Origin: CAVRQM01 sp963723455
GTDB lineage: Bacteria; Pseudomonadota; Alphaproteobacteria; Acetobacterales; Acetobacteraceae
Direction of reading: 5' to 3'
DNA length: 64,000 bases
Assembly: GCA_963723455.1 (NCBI GenBank)
Contig: CAVRQM010000001.1
Coordinates: forward strand, 1,815,956-1,879,955
The first letter of the stretch is position 1. Each line of letters opens with the position of its first letter. Below the pieces are notes generated by a model that worked only from the letters and a program-made list of their open reading frames with translations, had not been told where the DNA came from and made no database searches. A program made the translations under genes and the position numbers. Below, one piece after another: positions 8,448-18,453 of the stretch.

Positions 8448-8451
<4 letters not shown>
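7684..8451 (+). CDS. cysQ: Inositol monophosphatase-family phosphatase, CysQ-like
   Basis: A 255-residue Mg-dependent phosphatase. The first metal site is VVAEEE, the second is the signature WLVDPLDGTREF, and the third is MEWDTAAPQAVLEAAGG, together defining the IMPase/CysQ fold. The best fit is 3'(2'),5'-bisphosphate nucleotidase, which clears PAP during sulfate assimilation; histidinol-phosphatase or inositol phosphatase activity cannot be excluded. ATG 7684 or 7690 may start it. The stop overlaps the TTG start of the sua5 gene, so the two form an operon. Confidence 0.8.
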
Positions 8452-9386
<935 letters not shown>

Positions 9387-9427
9387 GTCGCGGCGGGCGG
9401 TCCGGGCCGGGACTGGCCGGCGAGGCC

Positions 9428-9455
9428 CTCTCCCCGGGACGGTTCCCGGGGAGAG
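9428..9455. terminator. Hairpin between convergent genes
   Basis: A perfect 12-bp stem (9428-9439 with 9444-9455) around the loop CGGT, placed between the convergent sua5 gene and a small lipoprotein gene. It is very GC-rich and has no T-run, so it is better read as a bidirectional stabilising or Rho-assisted terminator than as a classical intrinsic one. Confidence 0.6.
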
Positions 9456-9483
9456 GCGTGCGCCCGGCCGCGATCGGGTCGCG

Positions 9484-9645
9484 TCAGTAGCCGTACGGGC
9501 GGGGCACCACGACCACCGGCGGCGGCGGGCGGACATAGACCGGGGCCGGCCGCACCCGATAGGCGGGGGCGACGTAGCAGCCGGCGAGCGGCAGGGCGGC
9601 CAGTCCCAGCAGGACGGCCGTTCGCATCAGGCGTATCGCGGGCAT
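9484..9645 (-). CDS. Small proline-rich lipoprotein
   Basis: A 53-residue precursor. The hydrophobic N-terminus ends in the lipobox LPLAGC, so the mature protein is a lipid-anchored peptide of about 30 residues made almost entirely of Val, Pro, Arg and Tyr (VYVRPPPPVVVVPRPYGY). ATG 9645 is chosen because AAGG lies 8 bases before it; in-frame ATGs at 9651 and 9687 are poorer. Such tiny lipoproteins are common near the envelope genes of alphaproteobacteria and have no assigned function. Confidence 0.65.
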   Translation of the reverse strand: MPAIRLMRTAVLLGLAALPLAGCYVAPAYRVRPAPVYVRPPPPVVVVPRPYGY

Positions 9646-9799
9646 CAGCATGTCCTTGCACTCGGGCAAGGGGTCGTCCCTCGCCACGCAAGCGCAACGT
9701 AGCCGCCGGCGATCCGTTGCGCTTGCTACAAATCGTCTCAGCCGCGCGCTGCGGCTTGGCTAGGTGGCCGAGCGCCGCGCGGCTGCCTATCTTGTCGGG

Positions 9800-10789
9800 A
9801 TGTCAGTTCCTCCTGCTTTCCTCGACGGCGGCCGTCCCGCCGTGCCCGACCTTGTCGTGCCGCGCGGGGTCGCCCCGTTCCGCCTGCCCGGCCGGCCGGT
9901 GCGCGGGCGCTTGGTGCGGCTTGGCCCGCTTGCCGACGCGCTGTTATCGCGTCACGACCACAATCCGGTGGTCAGCCGCCTGGCCGGGCAGGCGCTGGCG
10001 CTGGCCGCCGCGCTGGGTGCCGCGCTGAAGTTCCGCGGCTCGTTCAGCTTGCAGGCCAAGGGCGATGGGCCGGTTTCGCCGCTGCTCGCCGACTGCACCG
10101 ACACCGGGGCGCTGCGCTGCTACGCCCATGCCGACGCCGACAGGCTGGCGGCGCTGCTGGACCAGGATCCCGATCCCAGCGCCGCCGCGCTGCTGGGTGA
10201 CGGCTATCTGGCGTTCACCGCCGACCAGGGGCCGCAGACGGAGCGCTACCAGGGGATCGTCGCAATCGAGGGCGACGATTTGGCGGCGATGACGCTGCAC
10301 TATTTCCGCACCAGCGAGCAGCTGCGCTGCGCCATCCGACTGGCCTGCGCGCAAACCCCGGCGGGGTGGCGCGCCGCCGCGCTGGTGCTGGAGCGGGTGG
10401 CCGGGGACGGCGGCATCGACCCGGCCGCGGACGAGGCGGCCGAGGATGGCGAGGCCTCGGAGGAGGCGTGGCGGACGGCGACCACGCTGGCCGCCACCGT
10501 CACCGATGCCGAACTGCTGGACGATGCGCTGCCGGCGGACACCCTGTTATGGCGGCTGTTCGGCAACGAGGGCGTGGTCGCCGACCTGCCGCGGGCGTTG
10601 GCGTATGGCTGCCGCTGCTCGCGCCAGCGTCTCGCCGGGATCCTGGAAGGGTTCCCGACCGACGACCTGGACCACATGGCGGTGGACGGGACGATCGTGA
10701 TGACCTGCGAGTTCTGCAACCACGATTTCCGCTTCGCCCGCGAGGAGGTGCGCGGCAAGGTGGCGGCGCGCCAGGAAAGGAACAGCTGA
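9800..10789 (+). CDS. hslO: Redox-regulated chaperone Hsp33
   Basis: A 329-residue holdase chaperone that is activated when its C-terminal zinc site is oxidised. The zinc ligands are present as CRC near residue 270 and CEFC near residue 302, matching the CXC...CXXC pattern of Hsp33. The N-terminal domain has FRGSFSLQAKGDGPVSPLLADC and a substrate-binding core with YFRTSEQ. ATG 9800 opens MSVPPAFLDGG. The downstream lipoprotein gene overlaps the stop codon by one base (TGATG), so both are on one transcript. Confidence 0.93.
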   Translation: MSVPPAFLDGGRPAVPDLVVPRGVAPFRLPGRPVRGRLVRLGPLADALLSRHDHNPVVSRLAGQALALAAALGAALKFRGSFSLQAKGDGPVSPLLADCTDTGALRCYAHADADRLAALLDQDPDPSAAALLGDGYLAFTADQGPQTERYQGIVAIEGDDLAAMTLHYFRTSEQLRCAIRLACAQTPAGWRAAALVLERVAGDGGIDPAADEAAEDGEASEEAWRTATTLAATVTDAELLDDALPADTLLWRLFGNEGVVADLPRALAYGCRCSRQRLAGILEGFPTDDLDHMAVDGTIVMTCEFCNHDFRFAREEVRGKVAARQERNS

Positions 10790-11520
10790 TGCCCCATCCC
10801 GTGCTGGCCCGCCGCGCGGCGCTGCGGTTCTGCCTGGCGCTGTCCGCGACGGCCGCCCTGCCCGCCGCCCTGGCCGGGTGCGGCGGCGAGGCGCCGGCGC
10901 CCGAGGTCTTCGCGCCGCTCGATTTCAGCTATCTCACCAAGCTGCGGCTGAACGTCGCCAGCCTCGAGATCGACGACACCTGGACGCCGCCCGCCGACAG
11001 CGGTCAGCACGTCGAATACCTGTCTCCGGTGCAGCCGATCGACGCGCTGCGCCAGATGGCGCAGCAGCGTCTGGTCGCCGCCGGCAGCAGCGGACGGGCG
11101 CGGTTCGTCATCGAGGACGCCTCGATCCTGCAAGGTCCGGGGCGGCTGGACGGCTCGTTCGCGGTGCGGCTGGATGTCAGCACGTCCGACGGCGCAAGCA
11201 GCGGCTTCGCCGAGGCGCGGGTGGCGCGCAGCCAGCCGCTGAACCCCGATGATGCCGATGGCGGCCGGGCGACCGCCTATGCGTTGACCAGGAACATGAT
11301 GGACGCGATGAACGTCGAGTTCGAGTACCAGGTGCGCCGCAGCCTGCAGGACTACCTGCAGGCCACGGCAGGGTCCGCGCCGCTGCCGCCCGCCGTGCAG
11401 TCCCAGCCGCTGCCCCCGCCTGGCACCGTGTCGCCTTTGCCGCCGCTCCCGCCGCCTGCGACCTACGCGCCAACGCCGGCCCCCACATTCGCCCCGACCT
11501 TGGCCCCGCCGGGCAGCTGA
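10789..11520 (+). CDS. Envelope lipoprotein, unrecognised
   Basis: A 243-residue precursor with signal sequence and lipobox LAGCGG, giving a lipidated Cys near residue 30. The mature part (FSYLTKLRLNVASLEIDDTW...) is an uncharacterised domain of about 150 residues seen in Acetobacteraceae lipoproteins, followed by a proline/threonine-rich tail that could span the periplasm. AGGAAAGGAA precedes the ATG, which overlaps the Hsp33 stop. No catalytic motif is visible; function unknown. Confidence 0.7.
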   Translation: MPHPVLARRAALRFCLALSATAALPAALAGCGGEAPAPEVFAPLDFSYLTKLRLNVASLEIDDTWTPPADSGQHVEYLSPVQPIDALRQMAQQRLVAAGSSGRARFVIEDASILQGPGRLDGSFAVRLDVSTSDGASSGFAEARVARSQPLNPDDADGGRATAYALTRNMMDAMNVEFEYQVRRSLQDYLQATAGSAPLPPAVQSQPLPPPGTVSPLPPLPPPATYAPTPAPTFAPTLAPPGS

Positions 11521-11572
11521 TTGCGCGCGGCACGGCGGCAGCGGGACGCTGGATGCCCCGCTGCCGGGCTGG

Positions 11573-12415
11573 TCAGTCCGCCGTCCGCAGGGCAGGCGGC
11601 TGCCGGCGCTGCATGATCGTGAGATGGACGACCAGGCCGAGGATCGCCGCCAGGAAGATCAGGCTGGTGACGACCGTGCCAAGCCCGAGCCCGCCGTCAT
11701 GCACCGGCTGCGCCAGCAGGTCGCCGCAAGACGCGCCGAGCGGTCGGGTGAGGATGTAGGCGATCCAGAACGCCAGCACCGCATTCGCGCCGAACACGTA
11801 GTAGGCGAAGGTCACCGCGCCGATCAGCGCGGCGAAGATCGCCGCCGCCTCGGCATAGCCGAGATGCAGCCCTTCCGCGGCCAGGTCGCCGGCAGAGGTG
11901 CCCAGCGCAAAGGTGAACAGGATCGCCGCCCAATAGAACAGCTCGCGCCGGCGCGTGCGGATCGAGTGGATAGACAGCGTGTGCTCGCTGCGATACCAGG
12001 CGAGGAAGGTCGCGATCAGCGCGATGCTGAAGGCGATCGTCGTCGTCTCCAGGCTGATGCCGAGATTGTCCACCAGATTGTCGCTGATCAGCGTGCCGAC
12101 GACGCTGATGAGCACCACTGCCAGCCAGTACAGGCCGGGTATGTACTGGCGGCTCCTGACCTGGAACACCAGCGCCACGATCAGCAGCACCGTCATGACG
12201 ACGGAGGTGATGCTCAAGCCGAGCTGCAGGTTGACATTCAGCAGATCCGCCGCGGTCTCGCCAACCGTGGTGGCGAGCACCTTGATGATCCAGAAGTAGA
12301 TCGTGATCTCTGGAACCTTGTTCAGCAGCGCCGATACGCCCGGGTCGGGCCGCCTCGTCAGGGCGAGCGCCAGCGGGGCGTCATGGTGGGCGAACGGTGA
12401 GTGCGGTGGCGGCAT
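11573..12415 (-). CDS. DUF347/COG4705-type multi-pass membrane protein
   Basis: A 280-residue integral membrane protein with about eight hydrophobic segments. It holds internal repeats marked by Gly-Glu/Asp-Asp signatures: KVLATTVGETAAD near the start, ALGTSAGDLAAE in the middle and TRPLGASCGDLL near the end, the hallmark of the DUF347 family of predicted membrane proteins. ATG 12415 begins just before the first helix and has GGAG upstream. Members of the family are often next to metal- or stress-linked regulators, but here it stands alone. Function unknown. Confidence 0.75.
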   Translation of the reverse strand: MPPPHSPFAHHDAPLALALTRRPDPGVSALLNKVPEITIYFWIIKVLATTVGETAADLLNVNLQLGLSITSVVMTVLLIVALVFQVRSRQYIPGLYWLAVVLISVVGTLISDNLVDNLGISLETTTIAFSIALIATFLAWYRSEHTLSIHSIRTRRRELFYWAAILFTFALGTSAGDLAAEGLHLGYAEAAAIFAALIGAVTFAYYVFGANAVLAFWIAYILTRPLGASCGDLLAQPVHDGGLGLGTVVTSLIFLAAILGLVVHLTIMQRRQPPALRTAD

Positions 12416-12801
12416 CGGCGAGGCTCCGGGAGGTTGCCTGCCGAACTGGCCATAGCGGGCTTTGGCGGCGAATGACTCGCCGGTTGGGGTTCGGTAATGC
12501 CCGCCTGGCCAGCCTGGCCGCGGCGGAAGGCGCTTGCCGTCAGCTGCCCAAGCATCTGTTCCCGGCGCTGTGATCGGTTCGAGCGGCCGCGACCCCCGAC
12601 CGCAGGCCAAGCATTCCGCCGGCTGCACAGGGCCGACGCAGTCGTTTCCAAATCGTTCCAGCCGGCTACGCGTGCGATCCGCGTCGCCGCATGCTCGACC
12701 AGCCCATGCTTGACCGCATGGGCCGTTCAGATCATGGCTGCCGGCCGGCGCCTTTCTGCCTCGCAGCATAGAGGCAGGCCACGCAATCGAGAGATGACGG
12801 G
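12416..12801. other. 386-bp intergenic region before the flippase gene
   Basis: No reading frame here looks coding. It lies between two divergent genes and therefore must hold both promoters, although no clear -35/-10 pair stands out. Two inverted repeats are visible: one at 12702-12723 (listed separately) and a 6-bp stem TGCCTC/GAGGCA at 12757-12776 with an 8-base loop, about 25 bp before the flippase start. Confidence 0.5.
12702..12723. promoter_or_regulatory. Perfect 8-6-8 inverted repeat
   Basis: GCCCATGC, six bases (TTGACC), GCATGGGC: a perfect dyad about 80 bp before the flippase start. It may be an operator for a dimeric regulator or an RNA hairpin in the leader. No regulator gene is adjacent, so the assignment is open. 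Confidence 0.4.
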
Positions 12802-14255
12802 ATGAGCCTGAAGCAGCGCGTGGTGTCGATTGTCGGGTGGTCGGTCGCGGTGAAGATCGGCTTTCAGGTCATCACCTGGGTGATGACACTGTTGGTCATC
12901 CGCATTCTTTCACCAAACGACTACGAACTCATGGCGATATCGCAGGTGTTCGCGAACCTGATCCTGGGATTCGCGAACTTCGGCCTTGGCGATGCGCTCG
13001 TGCAGCGTGAGGACACCTCGCCGCATGTCATGGCCAGCGTGTTCGGCGCGTTGCTGCTGCTGTCGGCCGTCCTTACTGTGTTTCTGGCGCTCGCGGCGTA
13101 TCCGATCACGTGGTGGTACGGCGACGCGCGCCTCGCGCCGCTGATCCAGGTCTCCAGCCTTTCGATCCTCCTTAATGGCCTGATGGTCCTGCCGCGCGCG
13201 CGGCTGACGAAAAGCCTTCGCGTGCGCCAGATGGTCATCATCGAGCTGACGTCCGGCCTGATCGGCGCCGTTGTTGTCGTGGCGCTGGCCTATGCCGGGC
13301 ACGGCGTCTGGGCCTTGCTGTTGGGGTGGCTCGCGGGCAACGTCGTCAGGCTGGTTGGATTCGCCACGCTGACCTCGGAGTACATGTCTGGCCACGACTG
13401 GACTTGCCGGCCATCGGACCGCTGTTCGGCTACGGCCTGTATCGGACGCTCGAGACCACCGCCTGGATCGTGCTCACGTCGGCCGACGTGATCATCATCG
13501 GGCGCGTGCTGGGGCCGGTGCAGCTTGGCTTCTACGTCGTCGCCTTGAACTTCGCGGGCATGCCGCTGAACAAGATGGCGCCGATCATCAACTCCGTGGC
13601 GTTTCCGGCATTTGCGCTGGTGCAGGGCCGGCCGGCGGACGCGCGCTTCTATGCGCTCAAGGCGCTGCGGATGATGGCGGTCCTTGCCGCGCCGGTGTTC
13701 TTCGGCATCAGCGCGACCGCGCCCGAGATCGTGGACATCGTGTTCGGCCCGCAGTGGGCGGGGGCGCGCCCGCTGCTCGCGGCGCTGTCGATGGCGATCA
13801 CGTTCCGCGCCGTGCTAATCGTGATTCCGAACTATCTGCAGGGCATCGGCGACGCCCGCGCAGGCTTCTGGTGCACCGCCGCGGGCGCCCTCATCCTGCC
13901 GCCGGCCATCCTGATCGGGTGCCTGTTCGGCGTCCAGGGCGCCTGCTATGCATGGCTGATCTGCTACCCGATCGTGTTCGTCATCAGCGCGGCGATCACC
14001 GCCAGGAGCGGGGGCTTGAGCGTGGGCGAAATCCTGTCGGCGCCGCTGTATCCCATCCTGGCCGGCGCTGCGATGATGCTCGGAGTGATTGCGGTTCGCT
14101 CGGTGTTGCCGGATGGCCTGTCGGAGCCGGCGCGCCTGGCCTGCCTGGTCGCCGCGGGCGCGGCGATGTTTGGCGCCGCGATGGGGTTGGGAGCGCCGCG
14201 GATGCTCATGGAGTTCGTGCAACTGACCCGCCCGGGCCGCTCGTCTCCGGCATAG
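12802..14255 (+). CDS. Polysaccharide flippase, Wzx/MATE type (one frameshift)
   Basis: Exports undecaprenyl-linked oligosaccharide repeat units across the inner membrane. The N-terminal part (VGWSVAVKIGFQVITWVMTLLVIRILSPNDYELMA) is the polysaccharide_synt domain with alternating helices; the C-terminal part in a second frame carries a matching run (GPVQLGFYVVALNFAGMPLNKM...). About 14 helices and about 483 residues result if the frame is repaired near 13390-13400, where the change fits two extra bases or one lost base. The flanking genes are not sugar genes, so the polysaccharide it serves is encoded elsewhere, possibly the cluster at the right end. Confidence 0.8.
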
Positions 14256-14300
14256 CAGGCTGGCAGGCGGACCACGCGGGACGCAGCAGGGAGCGCCTTG

Positions 14301-15569
14301 ATGGCCGCCACGGCTTCACCACTCCCGGCGGCGGATCGCGCCGCCTGCGTGGCGCTGGACGCGGCCGACCCGCTGGCCGCCCTGCGCGACCGATTCGCGC
14401 TGCCGGATGGCGTGATTTATCTGGACGGTAACTCGCTGGGTCCGCTGCCGCGCGACGCCGTGGCCCGGCTGGGCCGGACCATTGCCGACGAATGGGGCGA
14501 GGGCCTGATCCGCAGCTGGAACGATGCCGGCTGGTTCGAGCTGCCTGTGCGGCTTGGCGACCGGGTGGGCGCGCTGGTCGGCGCGGCGGCGGGTCAGACG
14601 GTGGTATGCGACACTACCTCGGTCAACCTGTACAAGGCGCTGCATGCCGCCATGGCGCTGCGCCCCGATCGCTCGGTGATCGTCGCCGAGGCGGGCAGCT
14701 TCCCCACCGACCTGTATGTGATCGAGGGCGCGATGGCCTCGCTCGGCCGGCCGTGCGCCCGACGGCTGATCGGCGCGGACGGGCCGGATCTGGACTCCGT
14801 GCTCGGTGCGGATGTTGCCGCGGTGGTGCTGTCGCATGTGGACTATCGCACCGGCGCGATGCTGGACGCGGCGGCGGCGACGCGGCAGGCGCACGCGGCC
14901 GGGGCGCTGGTGATCTGGGATCTGTGCCATTCCGCCGGTATTGCGCCGTTCGCGTTCGATGCCGATGCGGTCGATTTCGCGGTCGGCTGCACCTACAAGT
15001 ACCTCAATGCCGGCCCCGGCGCGCCGGCCTTCATCAGCGTCGCCGCGCGGCATCACAATGCGGCGCGCCAGCCGCTGTCCGGCTGGTGGGGACACGCCGC
15101 GCCGTTCGCGTTCGAGCGCGACTTCCACGCCCATTCCGGCATCAGGCGATTCCTGTGCGGCACCCAGCCGATCCTGTCGCTGCGCGGGGTGGAGTGCGGG
15201 CTGGACGCGCTGGACGGGGTGCCGGTCGCCGCGCTGCGCCGCAAGAGCCTGGCGCTGACCGGGCTGTTCCTGGACCGTGTCGCGGCACTGCCGAACTCAT
15301 TCGGCCTGCGTATCGTCACGCCGCGCGCGGCCGGGGCGCGCGGCAGCCAGGTCAGCATTGCATCGGCTGCCGCCCACCCGGTGGTCCAGGCGCTGATCGC
15401 GCAGGGCGTCATCGGCGATTTTCGCGCCCCCGACATCATGCGGTTCGGCTTCGCGCCGGCCTATCTGCGCTTCCAGGATGTCTGGGACGCCGCCGAGGCG
15501 TTGCGCGACTGTCTGGCGCGCGAGACCTGGCGCGACCCGCGGTTCAGCCGGCGCGCTGGCGTGACGTAG
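14301..15569 (+). CDS. kynU: Kynureninase
   Basis: A PLP enzyme of 422 residues that cleaves kynurenine to anthranilate and alanine in tryptophan degradation. The N-terminal motif YLDGNSLGPLP and the PLP-binding segment CTYKYLNAGPG (Schiff-base lysine) are characteristic, together with SWNDAGWFELP and HSGIRRFLCGTQPI. ATG 14301 has GGGAG upstream. No tryptophan dioxygenase or kynurenine formamidase gene is nearby, so the pathway partners lie outside the window. It runs toward hldE and ends about 115 bp from it. Confidence 0.93.
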   Translation: MAATASPLPAADRAACVALDAADPLAALRDRFALPDGVIYLDGNSLGPLPRDAVARLGRTIADEWGEGLIRSWNDAGWFELPVRLGDRVGALVGAAAGQTVVCDTTSVNLYKALHAAMALRPDRSVIVAEAGSFPTDLYVIEGAMASLGRPCARRLIGADGPDLDSVLGADVAAVVLSHVDYRTGAMLDAAAATRQAHAAGALVIWDLCHSAGIAPFAFDADAVDFAVGCTYKYLNAGPGAPAFISVAARHHNAARQPLSGWWGHAAPFAFERDFHAHSGIRRFLCGTQPILSLRGVECGLDALDGVPVAALRRKSLALTGLFLDRVAALPNSFGLRIVTPRAAGARGSQVSIASAAAHPVVQALIAQGVIGDFRAPDIMRFGFAPAYLRFQDVWDAAEALRDCLARETWRDPRFSRRAGVT

Positions 15570-15639
15570 AACACCCGAGGCGCCGAAGGCGCATGCCGGG
15601 CGCGTCGCTATGGAACCCCGAGCCGGGCCGAGCTGGTCG

Positions 15640-15656
15640 GTGGCGGCAGTCGCCAC
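15640..15656. terminator. Small hairpin between kynU and hldE
   Basis: A 6-bp stem GTGGCG/CGCCAC with a 5-base loop sits between the two convergent genes. There is no T-run, and such stems are frequent by chance at this base composition, so the terminator reading is tentative. Confidence 0.3.
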
Positions 15657-15685
15657 GATGCGCCTTGCGGCCACGGGCGTCTCCG

Positions 15686-17165
15686 CTACCGCAGCCGACC
15701 CACGATCCCCGACGTGCTGTGCCCCGCCTCCAGCGGGATTAGCCGCACCTGGCCGCCATGCGCGCGGACGGTGTCGCCGCCCACCACCTGGGCCTCGGTG
15801 TAGTCCGCGCCCTTGAACAGCATGTCCGGCAGCAGCGCGGCGATCAGCGCCTCGGGGGTGTCCTGGTCGAACAGCACGACCATGTCGGCCGGCGCCATGC
15901 CCGCCATCACCACCGCGCGCGCCGTCTCCGGCTGCATCGGGCGGCCGGCGCCCTTCAGCCGGCGCACCGAGGCATCGGTATTCAGCGCAACCACCAGCCG
16001 GTCGCATTGCGCGCGCGCTGCGGCCAGCAGGCGGACATGGCCGGGATGGATCAGGTCGAAGCAGCCATTGGTGAACCCGATGCGCAGCCCTGCCGCCCGC
16101 CACGCGGCGACGCGATCGCGCGCCACCTCCCAGCCGGCCAGCTTGCCATCCAGCGAATCCAGCCGGTCATGGCGCAGTACCGGCGTCCAGCTCGGCCGCG
16201 CCCACCGTCGCCGTGCCGGGCTTGCCCACCACGATGCCCGCGGCGCGATTGGCCAGCATCGCCGCCTCGGGCAGCGCCGCGCCGGCGGCCAGCGCCAGCG
16301 CGAACGCCGCAACCAGCGTGTCGCCGGCGCCGGACACGTCGGCGACGGCCTGCGCATGGGTCGGCAGGTGCAGCGGCGGGTGGCCGGACCGCACCAGCGT
16401 CAGCCCGCGCCCGGAGCGTGTCACCAGCACCGCCTCGGCCCCGGAGTCCAGCCGCGCGCGCTCTCCGGCGGCGGCCACCGCGTCGTCCGCATCGCCCTCG
16501 ATCCCGGTGGCGCGGGCGGCCTCGCCCTGGTTCGGTGTCAGCACGCTGACGCCGTGATAGGCGCGCAGATCGGCCCGTTTCGGGTCTGCCACCAGCGGCA
16601 CCGCTGCGCCGCGCGCCGCGGCGATGGCGCCGCGCAGCACGGCGTCGGACAGCACGCCGCGCGCGTAGTCAGACAGCACCGCCGCCGCCGCGCCCGGCAG
16701 CGCCGCCGCGAACGCGTCGAGCAGCGCATCGGCGGCGCGCGCGGGATCGAGAGTGTCTTCCTCGTCGAGCCTCAGCAATTGCTGGCCGTGGCTGACGAAG
16801 CGGGTCTTCACGGTGGTCCGCGCGCCCGGCAGATGCAGCAGGCGCTGCTCGATCGCGCCCGGTCCGGCGATCGGCCGGGCCAGCAGGCCCTGCAGCTCGG
16901 CCCCGGCCGCGTCGTCGCCGATCGCGCCGATCAGCGCGGCAGCGCCGCCGAGGGCTGCGATGTTGCGCGCCACGTTGCCCGCCCCGCCCGGCACTGCGTG
17001 GCCGCCGCTGCGGCGCAGCACCGGGATCGGCGCCTCGGGCGAGATGCGCCGCACATCGCCGGTCACGTAGCGGTCCAGCATCACGTCGCCCAGGACCACC
17101 ACGCGCAACCCGGCGAACCGGGCCAGCCACGACGCAAGGTCGGGCGTCGCGGCTTCGGGTTCCAT
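15686..17165 (-). CDS. hldE: Bifunctional heptose 7-phosphate kinase / heptose 1-phosphate adenylyltransferase (one frameshift)
   Basis: Makes ADP-D-glycero-D-manno-heptose for the LPS core. Domain 1 (PfkB kinase) has VVVLGDVMLDRYVTGDVRRISPEAP, the PGGAGNVARNIAALGG segment and the DVSGAGDTLVAAFAL anion hole; domain 2 (nucleotidyltransferase) has GFTNGCFDLIHPGHVRLL and ends in GHSTSGIV. The two sit in different frames with one extra base near 16182, right in the linker. Repaired length is 492 residues, close to 477 in E. coli. Two separate genes (rfaE1, rfaE2) are the alternative, but no start codon fits the second. The ATG overlaps the secB stop (TGATG). Confidence 0.85.
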
Positions 17166-17704
17166 CAGGCGATGGCGGGCGCCGCCCCGCTGCCGTTGGC
17201 GGCCGCGGCGGCCTGCGCCCGCCGGCTCTGCCACAGCGCGACGAAGTCGATCGGCTGCAGCAGCACCGGCGGAAAGCCGCCGTCGCGCGTCACGTCGGCC
17301 AGGATGTTGCGTGCGAACGGGAACAGGATGCGAGGACACTCCACCAGCAGCACCGGCTCCACCGCATTGTCCGGCACTCCGGTCAGGGTGAAGATGCCGC
17401 CATAGGACAGCTCGGCCAGGAACACCCGCTTCGCCGGATCCGGCGGCGCCGGCTCGGCGCCCTCGGCGGTCGGCTCGCTGGCCTCGGTGCGGATCTCCAG
17501 CACGACCTCATAGACGCTCTGGCCCTCCTGGATGCGTCGGGCCTGCACATCCAGGTTGATGTCCACGCGCGGCGCGGCGCGCAGCGTCGTGTAGATCGCC
17601 GGCGCCCCCGGCACCTCGAAGGACAGATCCTTCACGTACTGGATGTTGACCACCAGCGGCGGCATGGTCGGCTGCGGCTGCGGGGCGGGGGTGGTCTCGG
17701 ACAT
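17165..17704 (-). CDS. secB: Protein-export chaperone SecB
   Basis: Keeps preproteins unfolded and hands them to SecA. The 179-residue protein shows the SecB core: INIQ-like VVNIQYVKDLSFEVPGAP, then VYEVVLEI, FLAELSYGGIF and the signature LLVECPRILFPFARNILADVTRDGGFPP. The C-terminal tail is Ala/Gly-rich as in other alphaproteobacteria. It overlaps the hldE start downstream. A Tim44-like gene follows beyond one phosphatase gene in the opposite direction, a known alphaproteobacterial neighbourhood. Confidence 0.95.
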   Translation of the reverse strand: MSETTPAPQPQPTMPPLVVNIQYVKDLSFEVPGAPAIYTTLRAAPRVDINLDVQARRIQEGQSVYEVVLEIRTEASEPTAEGAEPAPPDPAKRVFLAELSYGGIFTLTGVPDNAVEPVLLVECPRILFPFARNILADVTRDGGFPPVLLQPIDFVALWQSRRAQAAAAANGSGAAPAIA

Positions 17705-17775
17705 CGGCTTCCTCCAGTGGGCGCGCGCGCCGGTAGCACAGCCCTCGCATGGGCGAAAGCGTCAGGTCCGCCGGG

Positions 17776-18330
17776 TCAGGCCCGCCACACCAGCTCGCGC
17801 GGCTGGGCGGCGGTCGGGTCGCAGCGCAGGTACTCCCCGTTCTGCAGGCTGGTGCCGGTCAGGCTCAGGATGAACCCCCAATGGCTGACCACCACGGTCC
17901 GCGACCAGTCGGGCAGCGCCGCCATCTCGGCGCGGAACAGCGCGGCGCGCCCGATCACCGCATCCGCCGGCTCCTCGACCGACGGCCACCACACCTCGTC
18001 GATGCCGGCAAAGTCCAGCTCCGGCCAGGCCGCCGCGAGCCGCGCGCGCGGCGAGCCGATGTCGCAGGAGAAGGCGAAGCGTTCGCGCACCACCGGGTTG
18101 ATCCGCACCGGCAGCCCCAGCAGGCGGGCCAGCGGGGCGGCGGTCTGCAACGCCCGCGTGTACGGCGAGGCGATGATGTGGGCGACGTTTTCGGTCGCCA
18201 GCGCGGCGGCGGCGCGCTCGGCCTGCTGGCGTCCCAGCGCGGTCAGGCCGGGGTCGCGGATGCCGGGATCGCGGCGGGTGGCGGTGAAGGCAGCGTTGAA
18301 CTCGCTCTGGCCGTGGCGCAGCAGGATCAT
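17776..18330 (-). CDS. Histidine-phosphatase family protein
   Basis: A 184-residue phosphoglycerate-mutase-like protein. The catalytic RHG motif is at the N-terminus (ILLRHGQSEFN), the supporting arginine in SPYTRALQTA, and the second histidine in VVVSHWGFI. It lacks the regions specific to glycolytic mutase, so it is a small-molecule or protein phosphatase of unknown substrate. It lies 71 bp upstream of secB in the same orientation and is divergent from the Tim44-like gene. Confidence 0.85.
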   Translation of the reverse strand: MILLRHGQSEFNAAFTATRRDPGIRDPGLTALGRQQAERAAAALATENVAHIIASPYTRALQTAAPLARLLGLPVRINPVVRERFAFSCDIGSPRARLAAAWPELDFAGIDEVWWPSVEEPADAVIGRAALFRAEMAALPDWSRTVVVSHWGFILSLTGTSLQNGEYLRCDPTAAQPRELVWRA

Positions 18331-18453
18331 CCGCGCGGCTTAGCGGCGCGTCCGCCGGCGTGCAAATCCCGGTCCGCGGCCTCAGCCGAGGGGCGCTTGG
18401 TTGTGCCGCCGCGCCGCGCCGCTTATGTGGGGCATTGGCAAGGAGTGACGGAC

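Noticed and set aside
15686..17165. Two separate genes rfaE1 and rfaE2
   Set aside because: No start codon fits the second domain, and one extra base in the linker restores a normal-length bifunctional HldE.
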